The notes below the pieces were generated by a model that was not told the origin of the DNA, searched no databases, and was given only the letters and a program-made list of their open reading frames with translations. A stretch of DNA of 64,000 nucleotides. Source: Sialis fuliginosa. Its lineage: Eukaryota > Arthropoda > Insecta > Megaloptera > Sialidae. The position numbers and the translations under genes were made by a program. The first letter of the stretch is position 1, and every line of letters starts with the position of its first letter. Where the stretch lies: NCBI GenBank assembly GCA_961205875.1, contig OY540810.1:22196001-22260000 (forward strand), written 5' to 3'. This document shows positions 46,000-57,059 of the stretch, in pieces.

Positions 46000-47500
46000 T
46001 ACTTGTACTAGTGTTATATTCTTCGATTTACACTAAGCTAGTAGCTGTCTTAAGTAACTCACCCTTTTACTATATCAATGTAAACCCATTCTAATAATAG
46101 TTAACCTAACATTTAAAATAAACAAATAACAATTATAATTCTTAACTTTGCTTACCTTATTGTTGAGAATAGTTTTCATGAAGAACTTATACATTTTGAC
46201 GGCTGTTGTTAGTTTCTTCTATGTAATAAAAATAGTTCTATGTTAATTATTATTTTATATCTAAATATTAATTAATACGCTTTATTCGTCCATTGTTATA
46301 TTTAAATTTTATTATTTATTATTTATATAATTTAATATTTTTATATCTTTTCACTCAAACTTTAAGATAAGTCAAATATTATATAACAATACCTGTAAAT
46401 GAAGAAGTTATTATTAATTATTAGGTAGTTAATTATTTATATTTATATTAAATTATGTTAAATTTTATAAATGCGTGTTAATGTGCGCCTGTAATGACCC
46501 AAGTAAATGTATGTATATTAAAAAGAAATACACACTTTTAAGGCTTTCCCACGCTTAACTGAGATTTGCTGTCATATTCACATTAAACATATTAGAGAAA
46601 ATAAAAATAAAGCAGTGTTATTATGTAACAAACACGTGGTTTAGAAAAAAACTGCTTCAATTTCAGTTTTTTACTTCCGTTCGTTTAGAAAGGAAGTTAT
46701 TGCTACTCTAAAGAAAAACATCGAGTTTTCGCCAGATTATTTTTTGAAGCCCTCCAAACTATATTTTTTATGTTTGATTTGAAAAAAAAGTTATCAATAA
46801 ACATAAATTTTATTAATAGTTTTAATTAAATTGTTCAAAAGAGTAAGAAGTTCTAGGACTTGTCCATTTAGCCTTTCTTTATTTAATTTAAATGTTTTAA
46901 AAATTTTAAATCAAAATAAATAATTTCATTTACGATAAGAATGGTGCGTTGCCATGCAACCTATAAATATATTGTTGATCATTGGTTATAGATTAATCCA
47001 TAAAAAATTAAGATATAATGCACGATGACATAAAATTATTGTTGACTTAATACTGCAACTCTAAAATTAATTAATATGTAACTACATACATATTGAATTG
47101 ATTGAATATTTTATGCTATTAGAGCAGTTATGTATCTAATCTGACTAATATAATTTTATTTTAATGAATAATAAGTATTGTACATATTTTCATATATTAT
47201 TATGTAATAATTGTTTCTACGAGAATCATTTCTTCTTCGATGTATTTGTTATATTTAAAAATAACAGTCTAATATTTCTAACAAAATTAATATAGGTATA
47301 TGTACTTAATGTATAAAATAAACTTTTAATTGATTTAATTTAAATATACGCATATGTATAGATGCGAAAAAAATAAACATTATAAAGATATCGGTATTCA
47401 AAATGTTATATTAAATGACATATTATTAAATAAATCATATAAAAATTACTTTATTTTATTTCTACATCAACAATCACCGACAAATATACTTAAAAACAAT
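46000..47500. other. AT-rich stretch, no gene seen
   Basis: No convincing coding region or complete element. If 47.5 kb is a promoter reading leftward (minus strand), this stretch would be the start of its first intron. Confidence 0.5.
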
Positions 47501-47514
47501 TAACACCAAACAAC

Positions 47515-47715
47515 GATCAAAGCACACGCGATCTTCGGTCCGGGACGCGTCGCGGCGTGGTGGCGATACAACGACGCGTAGCGTAACACTCGCCGGCACA
47601 ACACACGGAACAAACGCCGGAGTGTAGCCGGAGTCGTCCGGGCACAGGCGTAGTGGATGCGCGGTTGTTACTCTAAGATGCGCTATACGTTTACTGATTC
47701 CGGGTGTGTGTTTTG
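47515..47715 (-). promoter_or_regulatory. CpG-rich island, candidate promoter / first non-coding exon
   Basis: About 200 bp of sharply elevated GC and CpG ('ccgggacgcgtcgcggcg', 'caacgacgcgtagcgtaaca', 'gaacaaacgccggag', 'gccggagtcgtccgggca') in a CpG-poor AT-rich setting. It has no inverted ends and no partner in the window. On the minus strand TCAGT (47697-47693), an arthropod initiator match, opens the island. Reading on gives a 5'-UTR-like sequence and a possible donor near 47487. On + a possible donor GTAAGA lies at 47725. Strand and function are inference. Confidence 0.4.
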
Positions 47716-47957
47716 GGGGGAGGGAGTAAGAACGTTAGTGGTAGTTTTGTTGTTTGCTGCAAATGTTAAAGATACATATAGGTACATATTATTGATGCTG
47801 TAGAAATTATGATGTTTTTGATTTTAATTGGAGAAGTTCTAAATACCTATGTATTATTGTAGGAAGTTTTTCATAATTTTTATATTTATATTTTACTAAT
47901 TTTGTTTTCCTATATAGATGAAATAACATGGACTGGCCATAAAATATACACCCTTTT

Positions 47958-48330
47958 TTAGGATTCCGTAGAAAACTAGGAGCCCTCATAGTTTCGCACT
48001 GTGCGTCCGTCTATATAAATTTTAGACCGATTAAGATGAAATTTTGTATACGGACGTAGATTGATAACCCAAAAACAAAAATGTTTTTGAAAAAAAAAAA
48101 TTTTGGAGACTCTTTCCATAGACTGAAAAGTATACTCAATTTTTTTTACTTATCCCATTGAGTGGGGTGTCTTTAGATAGGTCTCCTAAAATGCGACAAA
48201 TAATATTTCAGGATCTTTTGATTTTAGCAATTTTGAATTTTAAACACGATAGATTTGTGTTCAAAGTTGTTATCAGAGCGCGTCCCCCTTTATTTTCTAA
48301 ACTATAAGCAAAACTCAGGATAAACATTTT
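47958..48330 (+). repeat. 'ggaaccct / gtccgtctatataaatttta' repeat, copy 1
   Basis: 'cgtagaaaactaggagccct', 'gtccgtctatataaatttta', 'gaccgattaagatgaaattt' and 'gggtgtctttagatagg' recur at 62990-63420 (+) and, reversed, at 57060-57420. This family is characteristic of lepidopteran genomes in my experience. Its class is uncertain (non-autonomous retro- or rolling-circle element). The 60-codon minus frame at 47807-47989 only clips its edge. Confidence 0.75.
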
Positions 48331-48339
48331 AATTAATGT

Positions 48340-49240
48340 AGGTATATGGTAAAAAGTCATGTATTTGTAATAAAATCATAGCTTTAACTTGCAGGCCCAG
48401 GGCTAAGAGAGGCCCGGCGTGGTGAGTCAAAAAGTTGTTTTTGCGGTCGTCGCCAAAAAAAATATCCAAAGTTTCTTAGCAGAATAAAAACTAATCGATA
48501 TTAAACTAACAATAAGTAAATACGGAGCCTGCACAAAATGTTATGATTTAATAAAAAGAAATATTCATAATAAAAGTTGTAGAATTAAACATGTACAAAT
48601 AAATAAATCGAATTTGAAATGAAGTGTATAATAAACTTGTATTTGATTACTTTTTCGTCACTGGAGAAAAAATGGATACGATTTACCTCGATCTACCCAA
48701 CTGTGAAATTCCAGGTTAATTTTTAAGACTTATAAACATAATTAATGTAAAAACAATGAAATATACATAGATATTTATTGTTATTATTTTTATGATGGTC
48801 ATAAAACATATTATGTGCATATACAAAATGATTCCAACGTGTTAATAATTGTAAATAAATTAACAAAAGATCATTAAGCTGGATGAGTACACAAGTGTCA
48901 GCCATTGCACGAACACACGTGCTATGTTCTGCGTATCAGACAGAACGGATGGTAAGTATAATCCTATAACATACATATATTATTATTCATATAACATACA
49001 ATGATAATAAATCTACAGGTGCGATTGAGTTATTTCTTGCACGTATAATGAATTTACAGAATCAGTAATATATCCTGATTAGTAGTTGATATTTCTTATG
49101 AAAATTAATAATAAGGTCGCATCAAATCTCTTGATCATATTTTTGTTTTAATTTATTGCCAGTCAAAAATTTCACAATTTTTTTTATAATATATCAACGG
49201 AAGAAAGCTTATACAAAATAAACAACATATACCATATTAC
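48340..49240. other. AT-rich stretch, no gene seen
   Basis: 48390-48460 holds 'gcaggcccagggctaagaga' and 'ggcccggcgtggtgagtc', GC-rich and bounded by AG and GTGAGT. A mini-exon is conceivable, but a decayed transposon end (CAGGGCT...) is as likely. Other sequence is AT-rich. Confidence 0.4.
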
Positions 49241-49264
49241 AGTAGAACGAAAGACCGACATATT

Positions 49265-49470
49265 TTTCAGTTTTTAGCGTTCCGAAGAAACCCTATTAAT
49301 CTCACTTTGTCGTCCGTCCGTTCTTCCTTTTCAGTCAAAGCAAAATATGTCGTAAACTATATAAGCTAGAAACTTGAAATTTTTACTGAACATGTAAAAT
49401 AAAGCTCTCTAGTAAAATATGTACAAATTTTTTGAAAAAATAATTTTTCAAAGGGGACGCGAAGGGGTTA
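49265..49470 (+). repeat. 'ccgtccgttcttcc ... cagtcaaagcaaaatat' repeat, copy 1
   Basis: 'ccctattaatctcactttgt', 'cgtccgtccgttc', 'tcagtcaaagcaaaatat' and 'acttgaaatttttactgaac' match, in reverse, 61385-61580. No coding function. Confidence 0.75.
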
Positions 49471-49639
49471 AAGCAAGAAAAAAAAATGTATACCAAGACA
49501 TGTACGTCAAAATGTACAACCAAAACAGTTGAATTTGACCCTTTTTCTTATTTTTTTCTAAATCAAAAATGGCCCTTTGGGAGGAAAAATGAACAGAACA
49601 TAAATTATAGATAAGAGCATTTTCTATAACTTTAATACA

Positions 49640-49960
49640 AAACATTTTTTCTACTGCGCATCATTTCAAAAATAATTCGAAAAATTAAAAAAATTACTTT
49701 AGTAAACATCCATTTCCGGTTTAGTGATAGTTTTAAAAAATAGGAGATACACATCTACAGTATACAAGAACCTTAAGTTTAAAATTTCATGTTTTTAAGT
49801 TCTCACCTGTATAGCGTTCACAGACCACAGACAGACAGACACACACACACACATACGTCATTGAGATAATGGTACGTGATTCAGGGACCCTCAATAGGTG
49901 TAAATCCGTTAAAATCTTCGAATTTTTTCGTGATCACTATACTTTATTATACAGTACATT
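49640..49960 (-). repeat. Dispersed repeat B, diverged copy 4
   Basis: 'ttagtaaacatccatttccg' and 'ttaaaatttcatg', followed by a CAGACAGACAGACACACACA microsatellite and 'cagggaccctcaa', parallels 25530-25760 in the same orientation as that copy. The AC-repeat expanded here. Confidence 0.6.
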
Positions 49961-50339
49961 TTATGTATGTATTGATATGTGTCTTAGCTAGATCGTACTC
50001 CACGGTGCGGTGTGGTCAAAAAGGAACTATTCCGATAGGGTGAGCTGTCAGTTGTTAAATAATTCGCTGTTTCCATATCACAATTTCGTTTTTATTATTA
50101 AACTAAAAGAATACAAAGATTAAATAAATTAAATGTTCTAATTGTTAAAGGTATATAATCACTGATTTAATTGTTTACAATTAGATGACAATTTGCTCGA
50201 TTGCATTAGTTTCGATTTTTACCACTGAACGTGTCACTACCATCGCGACATATCAATAAAAAGGTAAAAAATACAAATATATTTTTTTGCGCGCATCAAA
50301 ATTGTTGATATCTCAAAATGAGCTTTTAGACCGGGAGCC

Positions 50340-50620
50340 GACAACCCCCAAAACATACGTCATCGAGTTTCGAGATAATTTATTTATATTCGGATAGTTT
50401 TTCTACAGTAGGTAAAACAAATGCTTGTCGGCCGCGACATATGTATCTTGTCCAGTTATTAGGTGCTTATTTTAGGTGAACTTTTACGTCATCGAGTTTC
50501 GGGCTGAATTATATGCCAAATTAAAGCTATAACAATGTACTTTTTAAATCTTTCGGTCGGCCAGCTCATATCTTGGCAGTTTTGTCAGTCCGACCAAATT
50601 TATCTTTAAAAAAGACCAAT
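50340..50620. repeat. Diverged tandem duplication with 'tacgtcatcgagtttcg'
   Basis: TACGTCATCGAGTTTCG occurs exactly at 50356-50372 and 50485-50501. Each is followed, about 70-80 bp on, by a 'cggccgcgacatatgtatct' / 'cggccagctcatatcttg' block. Two units of about 130 bp are implied. Composition is richer in CG than the flanks. Possible transposon interior; no frame is intact. Confidence 0.6.
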
Positions 50621-50738
50621 AACTCGCGAGGTGACCCTCGCCGATTTTGTTGCAATTTCATATACTAATAGTTCAATCAATTCTTAGGGACACGCATTTT
50701 TTTTCTATGTGTGATAACGACCATTTAAGGGGTGAAAA

Positions 50739-50973
50739 TCTTGACAAGTTTCGCGCACGCGTTGTAGGTAAATACCAACGGTATTAAAACAGTGGTGATA
50801 TTATGAAAATTATTTTGTACGGTGAAAGATGCCAACTGTGTTACAATTGGTTAAAGTGTCACTGCTCTAAATTCCATAGCTAATCCATAGATACTAGTAC
50901 AGAATTAATACCCCATTTGAAAGTGCTTGCTAGCTAGCAAATTTTGCTAGCTCCTTTATAATACCGGACATTA
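50739..50973 (-). mobile_element. GTCCGGTATTATAAA-family MITE, copy 2
   Basis: The reverse complement aligns with 1660-1897: 'gcgcacgcgttgtaggtaaa', 'taccaacggtattaaaacag', 'ccaactgtgttacaat' and the end 'cctttataataccggacat'. Only the right-hand terminal repeat is clear; the left end is truncated. Confidence 0.75.
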
Positions 50974-51384
50974 AACATGTTTATTGCGGATTAATTATAT
51001 AACAATGTAATTATATCTAAACATATTAATTAACTTATTAATTTTTTTTTGTATAAAGTATCTATACTTATTGTTAGATATTAATTTACATATATTGACA
51101 TTTGGGCGTTTCATAATTTGATTGATTGAAGTCAATAACAAACTACTTATACTAGAATTGAATATAAGAAATATGATATAGGCACATACTTTACTTTCAT
51201 TCCTGTAATATAATATAGAATGGTTAAATGTAAAATTTATAAATTAAAAATTCTTATTATGTACTTTGTTATTAAGGTTATGCATATTCGTCATGATAAT
51301 TATTTTGTAAAAAATAAGTATTACTTTCTAAAATCACAATTTAAAAAATATCATGATTGTAATCAATACAGGTTTATCAGTCTT

Positions 51385-51570
51385 TTATATAAATTTATTG
51401 ATTTTTGCTTCCTTGCCATGAATGAAAGATACGATAAGCTTTGCTGAATTAAAAAAAAATTGTTCTCCGATTTCAAAATTTTCACTTGATGTTTTCGATT
51501 CAGAACAAGAAAAACAATTTTTCCGTGTTTGTATGTGTCTGTGTCTATATGTCAGAGGACAGACACACAC
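51385..51570 (-). repeat. Dispersed 'acagacacggaac'-type repeat, reverse copy
   Basis: The reverse complement contains 'aaacacggaaaaattgtttt', 'tcaagtgaaaattttgaaat' and 'cggagaaca', matching 7200-7310. The three overlapping 60-75-codon frames here are repeat readings. Confidence 0.6.
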
Positions 51571-51575
51571 AGACC

Positions 51576-51837
51576 TAATGCCCAGTATTATAGCTAACAA
51601 GCACTTTCAAATGAGGTTTCAAACTTAACAGTTCTCTTGAAGTTTTTTGAAGTGTTAAACATCAACGGTATTAAAACAGTGGAGATATTATAAAAATTAC
51701 TTTGTACGGTCAGAGTCGCCAACTGTGTTACAATAAGTTGATGTATCACTGCTCTAAATTCCATAGATACTATCATAGAAATAATATCCCATTTAAAAGT
51801 TCTTGCTAGCTAACAAATTTGCTATAATACCGAACAC
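51576..51837 (-). mobile_element. GTCCGGTATTATAAA-family MITE, copy 3
   Basis: The two inverted ends are 'cagtattatagctaacaagc' and 'gctaacaaatttgctataat' plus 'accgaacac'. The interior 'gtattaaaacagtggagata' and 'ccaactgtgttacaataag' matches copies 1 and 2. The minus-strand frame 51594-51776 shares about 30 residues with the frame in copy 1. A further lone end lies at about 51860-51910. Confidence 0.8.
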
Positions 51838-51919
51838 TAGTCTACCATAAGTTTGATACCCCGTTCATGCTAACACATTTAATTTAGTTTTTTTATAATA
51901 CCGGATATCACTATGTACT

Positions 51920-53590
51920 TCAAATTATTATTTATTCTCTTTGATTAAAAAAAAAATAAGTCCTAAGTCAATACAATTTAAGTACTACTTTGCTAACAAT
52001 GAATATTAAATCTACAAAATATTAGTTATTGATATAGGAAGCAAGTACCAATAAATATAAGGATATGCAGTTTATTTTTATAATTACATACTTGCTATAA
52101 GTTGGATCACACCCTCTATAATAAATAGTTCTATTGTGTACGTTAATACAAGGTGAATGTATTTTTGTATTCTTTATTACAGCATTATACCATACAAATA
52201 AAATCATTTATAGAGGAAATCAAGCTAAACGCCTAACTATATAGATAAAAATCGTTTAAAAATATGCATTATCATATTACATTAATATATTAAATAATAT
52301 GTTATTTTTTGATTAAATAATAATGTTGATTTTTTTCTGTTTGTCCCACTCGGCCCACCCAACAATATTTTATCTTTTAATAAATGTTTTTGTTTCTATT
52401 TTTATACATCAGGAAATAATTTTTAAGAAAACGGTAAAATACAAATGTTTTTCTAGTCGTCCGAATTTATACCCACATTCATTTTGGTTACATTGAACAG
52501 TACAATTACTTACAATTAACTAGTTTTTTTTTAGTTTAGAGTATTACTTAACTTCGCCCACATAGATTGCATTTTTAATATGAAACTAAAAAATACGCTA
52601 TTTGTATTGTTCATGCAAATATGATTTTGAATATTATTATATTAATAATAATTTATATATTTATAAACAATTACATCATAATAAAATCGCAGTGTACATC
52701 ATTGTAGACTGGTTCCGGTGGATAGAGAAATTATGATTTTGTTAATACATCATCAACCAATTTTAATTAATTAACATTAATTGTAAATAAACCTTAACTT
52801 AATCCGACCTGGGGGCGATACGAGCGATTCTTGGTTATTATTTTTAATTTCAAGATTTTCAGAACACAAAACTTATAGAATTAGAAATGATTGATTGAAA
52901 ATAATATTGACATACAAGGATAGCACAATTAACCTGAAAATGTTTTTTTTTGTTAGTATTTTAAATTTTAGCAAAATTTTACATTTTTGCCACCCTCTTC
53001 TCCTAAGAAATTAATTACTTCTCCCCCTGGGAAAATTTTCTGCAGACGCCCTAGTATTGTGTAATTCTTTCTTTATTACACTACAGTACCTAGTACATAG
53101 AAACTATTTTTTATCCAACCACAATAAAATTTAAATCATTTTTATAGGTGTGCCTTTTCTAGAATGTTTTTAGTAATTATAAAATCATAAAAATATTTTT
53201 TTACTTTTGATAAAAAAAATATACATTATTTAAAAAATCGATACGAAAAACAAATCAGTCAAATCAACTATGACAAAACCAGTTACTTGTTACTTTATTC
53301 ACAATTGGTAAATTACAATAATTTGAAAGTAATTATCAGTTTATAATAAATATCATATGAAGTTCGAGGTAACCAATTTTTTTCGATGAAAATTTTTTCC
53401 CTTGAATAATTAAGGCATACAAATGATATTTTTTTAAACATGTAATTTAATAGTTTCTTATGTAAAAATAAGAACAGTGGTAGCCTATAATGAATTAATC
53501 AGATAATTTGTATTTGAAATTCATTATCATTATTTAAAGTCTATTGATTAAACAATCATAAATTTTTCATTTATTCATAATATCTAATCT
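51920..53590. other. AT-rich stretch, no gene seen
   Basis: Near 52980-53055, 'ctccccctgggaaaattttc' and 'tgcagacgccctag' resemble one end of a CAGTGGCGTCTGCAG hAT-class element, without a partner. No gene. Confidence 0.45.
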
Positions 53591-53600
53591 ATATAATTTA

Positions 53601-54054
53601 TTAGGGTGGTCCTTTTATGGGGTTAGGTCAAATTTTGACCGAACCGCCCCCCAAATCAACTCCAAATAATTCAAAAAAAATGTGGAAAAAGTTTCAGCCC
53701 TCTATCTTGAAATATGGCCATTACCAGAGGAGGGTGATTTTCCCATTTAAAATACACGTGTTTTTTCGATTTTTCAAATACCTGCGTACTAGAGTGTCTT
53801 AAATTCTTTCTAAAAATCTAGAATATTCCTAGTACCCATATTCCATATCTTGATGGATAAATTAAATTTGTGATTCAATGTTGACAGCTATATGGGCCAT
53901 TTGGTCATTTCATGAAGAGAAAATTTTCTGGTAATGGCCATTTTTTAAGATAGAGGGCTGAAATTTTTTCCACATTCTTTTTAAATTATTTGGAGCTGAT
54001 TTGGGGGGCGGCCCGGTCAAAATTCGTCCTAACCCCATATAAGGACCACCCTAA
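53601..54054. mobile_element. 454 bp inverted element (TTAGGGTGGTCC), TA duplication
   Basis: Arms of about 130 bp begin TTAGGGTGGTCCTT and share 'cccccaaatca', 'atgtggaaaaa' and 'agccctctatctt', then 'atggccattaccag', with their complements. Flanked by TA at 53599-53600 and 54055-54056. TTAGGGTGGTCC ends are known to me from mariner-type non-autonomous elements. The frame at 53617-53802 reads along the left arm. Confidence 0.88.
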
Positions 54055-54059
54055 TATAC

Positions 54060-54286
54060 ATATAATAATAAAAATATATATAATATGCCCTAACTCACTA
54101 ATTCATCATCGCCGAACCAAAACTCCTGGACCTAGAAACGTTTAATTTTATGATGTAAGCATTCACTAAGAAAGGATTTTTCGAAATTCAACCCTTACGG
54201 GGGTAAAGGGGAGCGTAAAAGTTTATATGAGAAAAAATATTTTTTTGTTCAGATTATACAAGATGAGCGAAGCCGCGTGCAGATCC
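54060..54286 (+). mobile_element. Helitron-like / Lep-type short element, decayed
   Basis: 'ccctaactcactaattcatc', 'gaaccaaaactcctggacct', 'ggggtaaaggggagcg' and the end 'gagcgaagccgcgtgc' follow the layout of abundant insect short elements ending in 'gcgaagccgcgggc...CTAG'. The canonical CTAG end is absent. The element abuts the palindrome at 54287. Assigned from remembered consensus. Confidence 0.45.
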
Positions 54287-54348
54287 ACTTTAGGGTATTA
54301 ACTCAGCTTCCTATGTATGCATAGGAAGCTGAGTTAATACCCTAAAGT
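54287..54348. repeat. Perfect hairpin, 29 bp arms and 4 base loop
   Basis: The left arm 54287-54315 is exactly complementary to the right arm 54320-54348, with loop TATG. Arm words: 'actttagggtattaactcag' and 'cttcctatg'. No mismatch is visible. It lies directly against the 3' end of the Helitron-like remnant. It may be a template-switch inversion formed at the element's end, or a small stem-loop RNA source. Confidence 0.92.
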
Positions 54349-54454
54349 ATTAAAAAATCATTTCGACTTGAAACCCAAAATTTTTTTGCTAAAAAAATGA
54401 CTAAACAAGTAAATCGATTTGAAAAATACTAAACTGAAAAAAATAATTTTTATA

Positions 54455-54620
54455 AGCTATGAACCCCTAGTAGGTTTCCACTGACTGCCACTGGATGGGA
54501 GTTTGGCAGACCTTGATCGAGTGAGCGGTGGTAGAGAGAACCAATTGCGACAATGGCACATATCGTGCCCCACTGCGCCCTTCACCTTGCCATGTACAAC
54601 AATTCATTCCGTAATTTATT
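54455..54620. other. GC-balanced unique-looking patch
   Basis: 'ccactgactgccactggatg', 'cagaccttgatcgagtgagc' and 'gtgccccactgcgccc' stand out from AT-rich flanks. No open frame, repeat partner or end structure was recognised; 'cgtgccccactgc' may be a hAT-class relic. Confidence 0.3.
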
Positions 54621-54931
54621 TTTTATTCTGGCTGTATCTCAAGAACTCACCTCCATACACGGTGTGAAAATCGATGCAGAGTTTTCACTTCACTGGTATG
54701 TTTGTTACATGAGGTAGCAAAAGCCGAACATGTGTAATTTAAACAAAAACATTCAAAGGTTTCTGGTTAAAAAGTTTTTTAATTTATATAAGTAAATAAT
54801 AACTCATTCAATTTCATCTTTCGTTTGATTTTGATAGTTTTTAAAATATTTTTCAGTTTGTATGTTTATATGTTCCGAGTTAACTAAAACACACTTATAA
54901 TTAATCGATTATGGTAGATCTTTCAATATTA

Positions 54932-55073
54932 TGCCGTGTTTAGACCGAAAAAACAAAACAGCCACATTGTGTTTTTTTGACAAAAGTGCAACCAACCCTA
55001 TACATTTATAAAAACGATATGTTTTAAAACACCGTTTTGCTGTTTTAAATATTTTTTTGGTCTAAACACGGCA
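54932..55073. mobile_element. 142 bp MITE with TTA duplication (Harbinger/Tourist-like)
   Basis: Inverted ends TGCCGTGTTTAGACC(G)AAAAAA and TTTTTTTGGTCTAAACACGGCA are almost perfect over about 22 bp. TTA is duplicated at 54929-54931 and 55074-55076. A three-base TTA/TAA duplication is typical of PIF/Harbinger elements. Interior words 'aaaacagc' and 'gctgtttt' extend the pairing. No coding sequence. Confidence 0.88.
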
Positions 55074-55449
55074 TTAGAAAGCTTAAGATCGTAGTTTAGG
55101 CTATATTGCAGTGATATTCAGACTTTTTCTACTCACACAATACTACGTTTTTTCGGCGAACCTTATAGAAAAACTTATCTTAAAATAATAATTCGAGAAT
55201 TGGTTACTGCGCAAGTATTTATGATATTGGGATTAGACTACAAAAACAGAAAAACTTATACATAACTATTTTACGTACACTAGTATATAACTTCTCGCTG
55301 AGCATTAATTTTCAGATATAACCAAAATAATATCTATATTTTTTAGTTAATAAACACTAGTCAACTAGTGTGAGTGCTTTATATTTTTTTTTTTTCGAAT
55401 TTTAATTTTGACTCACGGAACCCCCAGAAAGGAGAACATAGTTTGAAGA

Positions 55450-55495
55450 CCACACCAAGACGAAACTTTTTCGGTCTTGTCTCGACGTTGTTTTT
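55450..55495. repeat. CGAGAC-type repeat fragment
   Basis: 'caccaagacgaaactttttc' and 'ggtcttgtctcgacg' relate it to 15640-16055. Confidence 0.45.
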
Positions 55496-55499
55496 TTGC

Positions 55500-56020
55500 G
55501 ATTTATGGGCCTGTTTTTCGTAATTTCCATACGAACTCATGTTACTAATAAAACAAGTATCTCATTATTAAGTCAATTTAATTACCAAAGTCTACAAATA
55601 TAGTGTGTTTTTAAATTATAGCCCTTTATTTTTTTTATGTTTTTTTCTCCAGTAATGGATAAAGTAAAACCAATAATGGGCACCCAATGATGGACACTTT
55701 CTAATGATTATAAAATGATAAGTACTACGATACAAAACTTATGAAATAAAAAATCGTCAACTTGTAAATAATGTAAAGCAGTTGCTATGAAAATATAATA
55801 ATTAGTAAATAGATCACACTAATAATTAATTTAAATGTCCACCACTATGACACTCATTGGCCGATTATCATCAGATTAAGCTGTTTTACAGTTAAATGTC
55901 TATAGATTATGATTCAGTAATGGCAGTAATCAAATATCAACAACAATTTCTAATTTCGTACATTTAATTAAACAAGAATCCAAAATTGGGGTATGATCCA
56001 AGCCTGGTGCCAGTACCTTA
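55500..56020. mobile_element. ACTGGCACCAG-family MITE, copy 3 (longest interior)
   Basis: Aligns with 16615-16985: 'ttactaataaaacaagtat', 'caatttaattaccaaagtc', 'ttaatttaaatgtccacc' and end 'gcctggtgccagtacctta'. It contains an interior of about 200 bp (55640-55830) also present at 45.1 kb but missing from the 16.6 kb copy. The 5' terminal repeat is lost. Confidence 0.75.
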
Positions 56021-56109
56021 TCTGCTTCAATAGATAAAACTTTTTTTAGAGCAAATGTGATAAGTATTGCTAGATGCTTGCTAGTCGGTGGGTTTTATCG
56101 TTTTTGACG

Positions 56110-56290
56110 AGTAAATAGGGCTGCCATCGCACGATCGCCGACCTACGACAAAAAGGTTTAAAAACCTGCTGTATGAACCTTCGAGGCGCGAGGCCCCTCG
56201 GGCCGCGAAGTCGTAGGCGATGGCCCACGTCGCCCACGCCTTGCGCCGCCTCTGTATCTGACTCTAGTTTCGGTGCAGCCCTAATCATAA
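56110..56290. mobile_element. GC-rich insert with AGGGCTGC / GCAGCCCT ends
   Basis: A ~170 bp GC- and CpG-rich block ('cttcgaggcgcgaggcccct', 'gccgcgaagtcgtaggcgat', 'gtcgcccacgccttgcgccg') bounded by AGGGCTGCC (about 56118) and GTGCAGCCCT (about 56273). The ends and composition point to a non-autonomous transposon. The 84-codon minus frame 56070-56324 runs across it and into its AT flanks, and is not a credible gene. No duplication found. Confidence 0.55.
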
Positions 56291-56299
56291 AGATACTCC

Positions 56300-57050
56300 A
56301 TCCAGGGGTTATTTTAGTATGCAACTGTAGCTTGTTTGTGCAGCTCTGAAACCTGAGAAGCTTTGCCTTAAATTCTGCAGTTCTAAAATTATATTTAAAT
56401 TACTCCTGACTCTATCCAAGGAACTAGGTAATAATATAAACTAGCACTAGATGAATAGCGCGATGATCTGAACACTCGGTCGGAAAGGCATTCACCCATT
56501 ATAAAATATATTCAAGCCAAGCCGTGAGTATACTATACGCTAGTTGATACATAAATACATTATTAGTTTTCGATTTTAAATATTAGCATTTACATACATA
56601 TATTTAAAATTTCTGTATACATAATTAATAAAGCTTATGAATATATGTAATATGTAATACAAGTACTGTTTTATTTTTATTTTTACAGTGTAAAATTTTA
56701 ACTGTGTCATTTAATCTACAATCTACAAGGTTCTACATAGTTTTTAAAAATATGTTCCTATTACGGAATTATAAATTATTATCAATAAAGATCAAATCTC
56801 TAGTCTATAGTGAGTCTACACATTGTGTACATATTTATTATATTTAAAAATTAAACATTAATCATTATCGATATAAATCATGCAATAATAATAATAATTA
56901 CTCTCAAGTTACAATATATTTATTTTTAAATAAATCATTTCGGTGTCATTGAACAATATACAGTTATAAATCAAAATTTTCAAGTAAATTAATTATTTAT
57001 GATATTTCATAATTTCATTAACATTATGTTATCACAAAGTTTCTCGTATC
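56300..57050. other. AT-rich stretch, no gene seen
   Basis: No coding region recognised; short AAT and TA tracts occur at 56640-56960. Confidence 0.5.
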
Positions 57051-57059
57051 TTCGATATT

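Noticed and set aside
48390-48430. 28-base mini-exon between AG and GTGAGT
   Set aside because: GC-rich and starting CAGGGCT-like, so a decayed transposon end is at least as likely; no frame or neighbour exon supports it.
52980-53060. hAT element with 'tgcagacgccctag' end
   Set aside because: Only one end is recognisable, so boundaries cannot be supported.
56070-56324. 84-codon open frame on - over a GC-rich block
   Set aside because: The block has AGGGCTGC/GCAGCCCT ends and looks like an inserted element; the frame runs from its flank across it.
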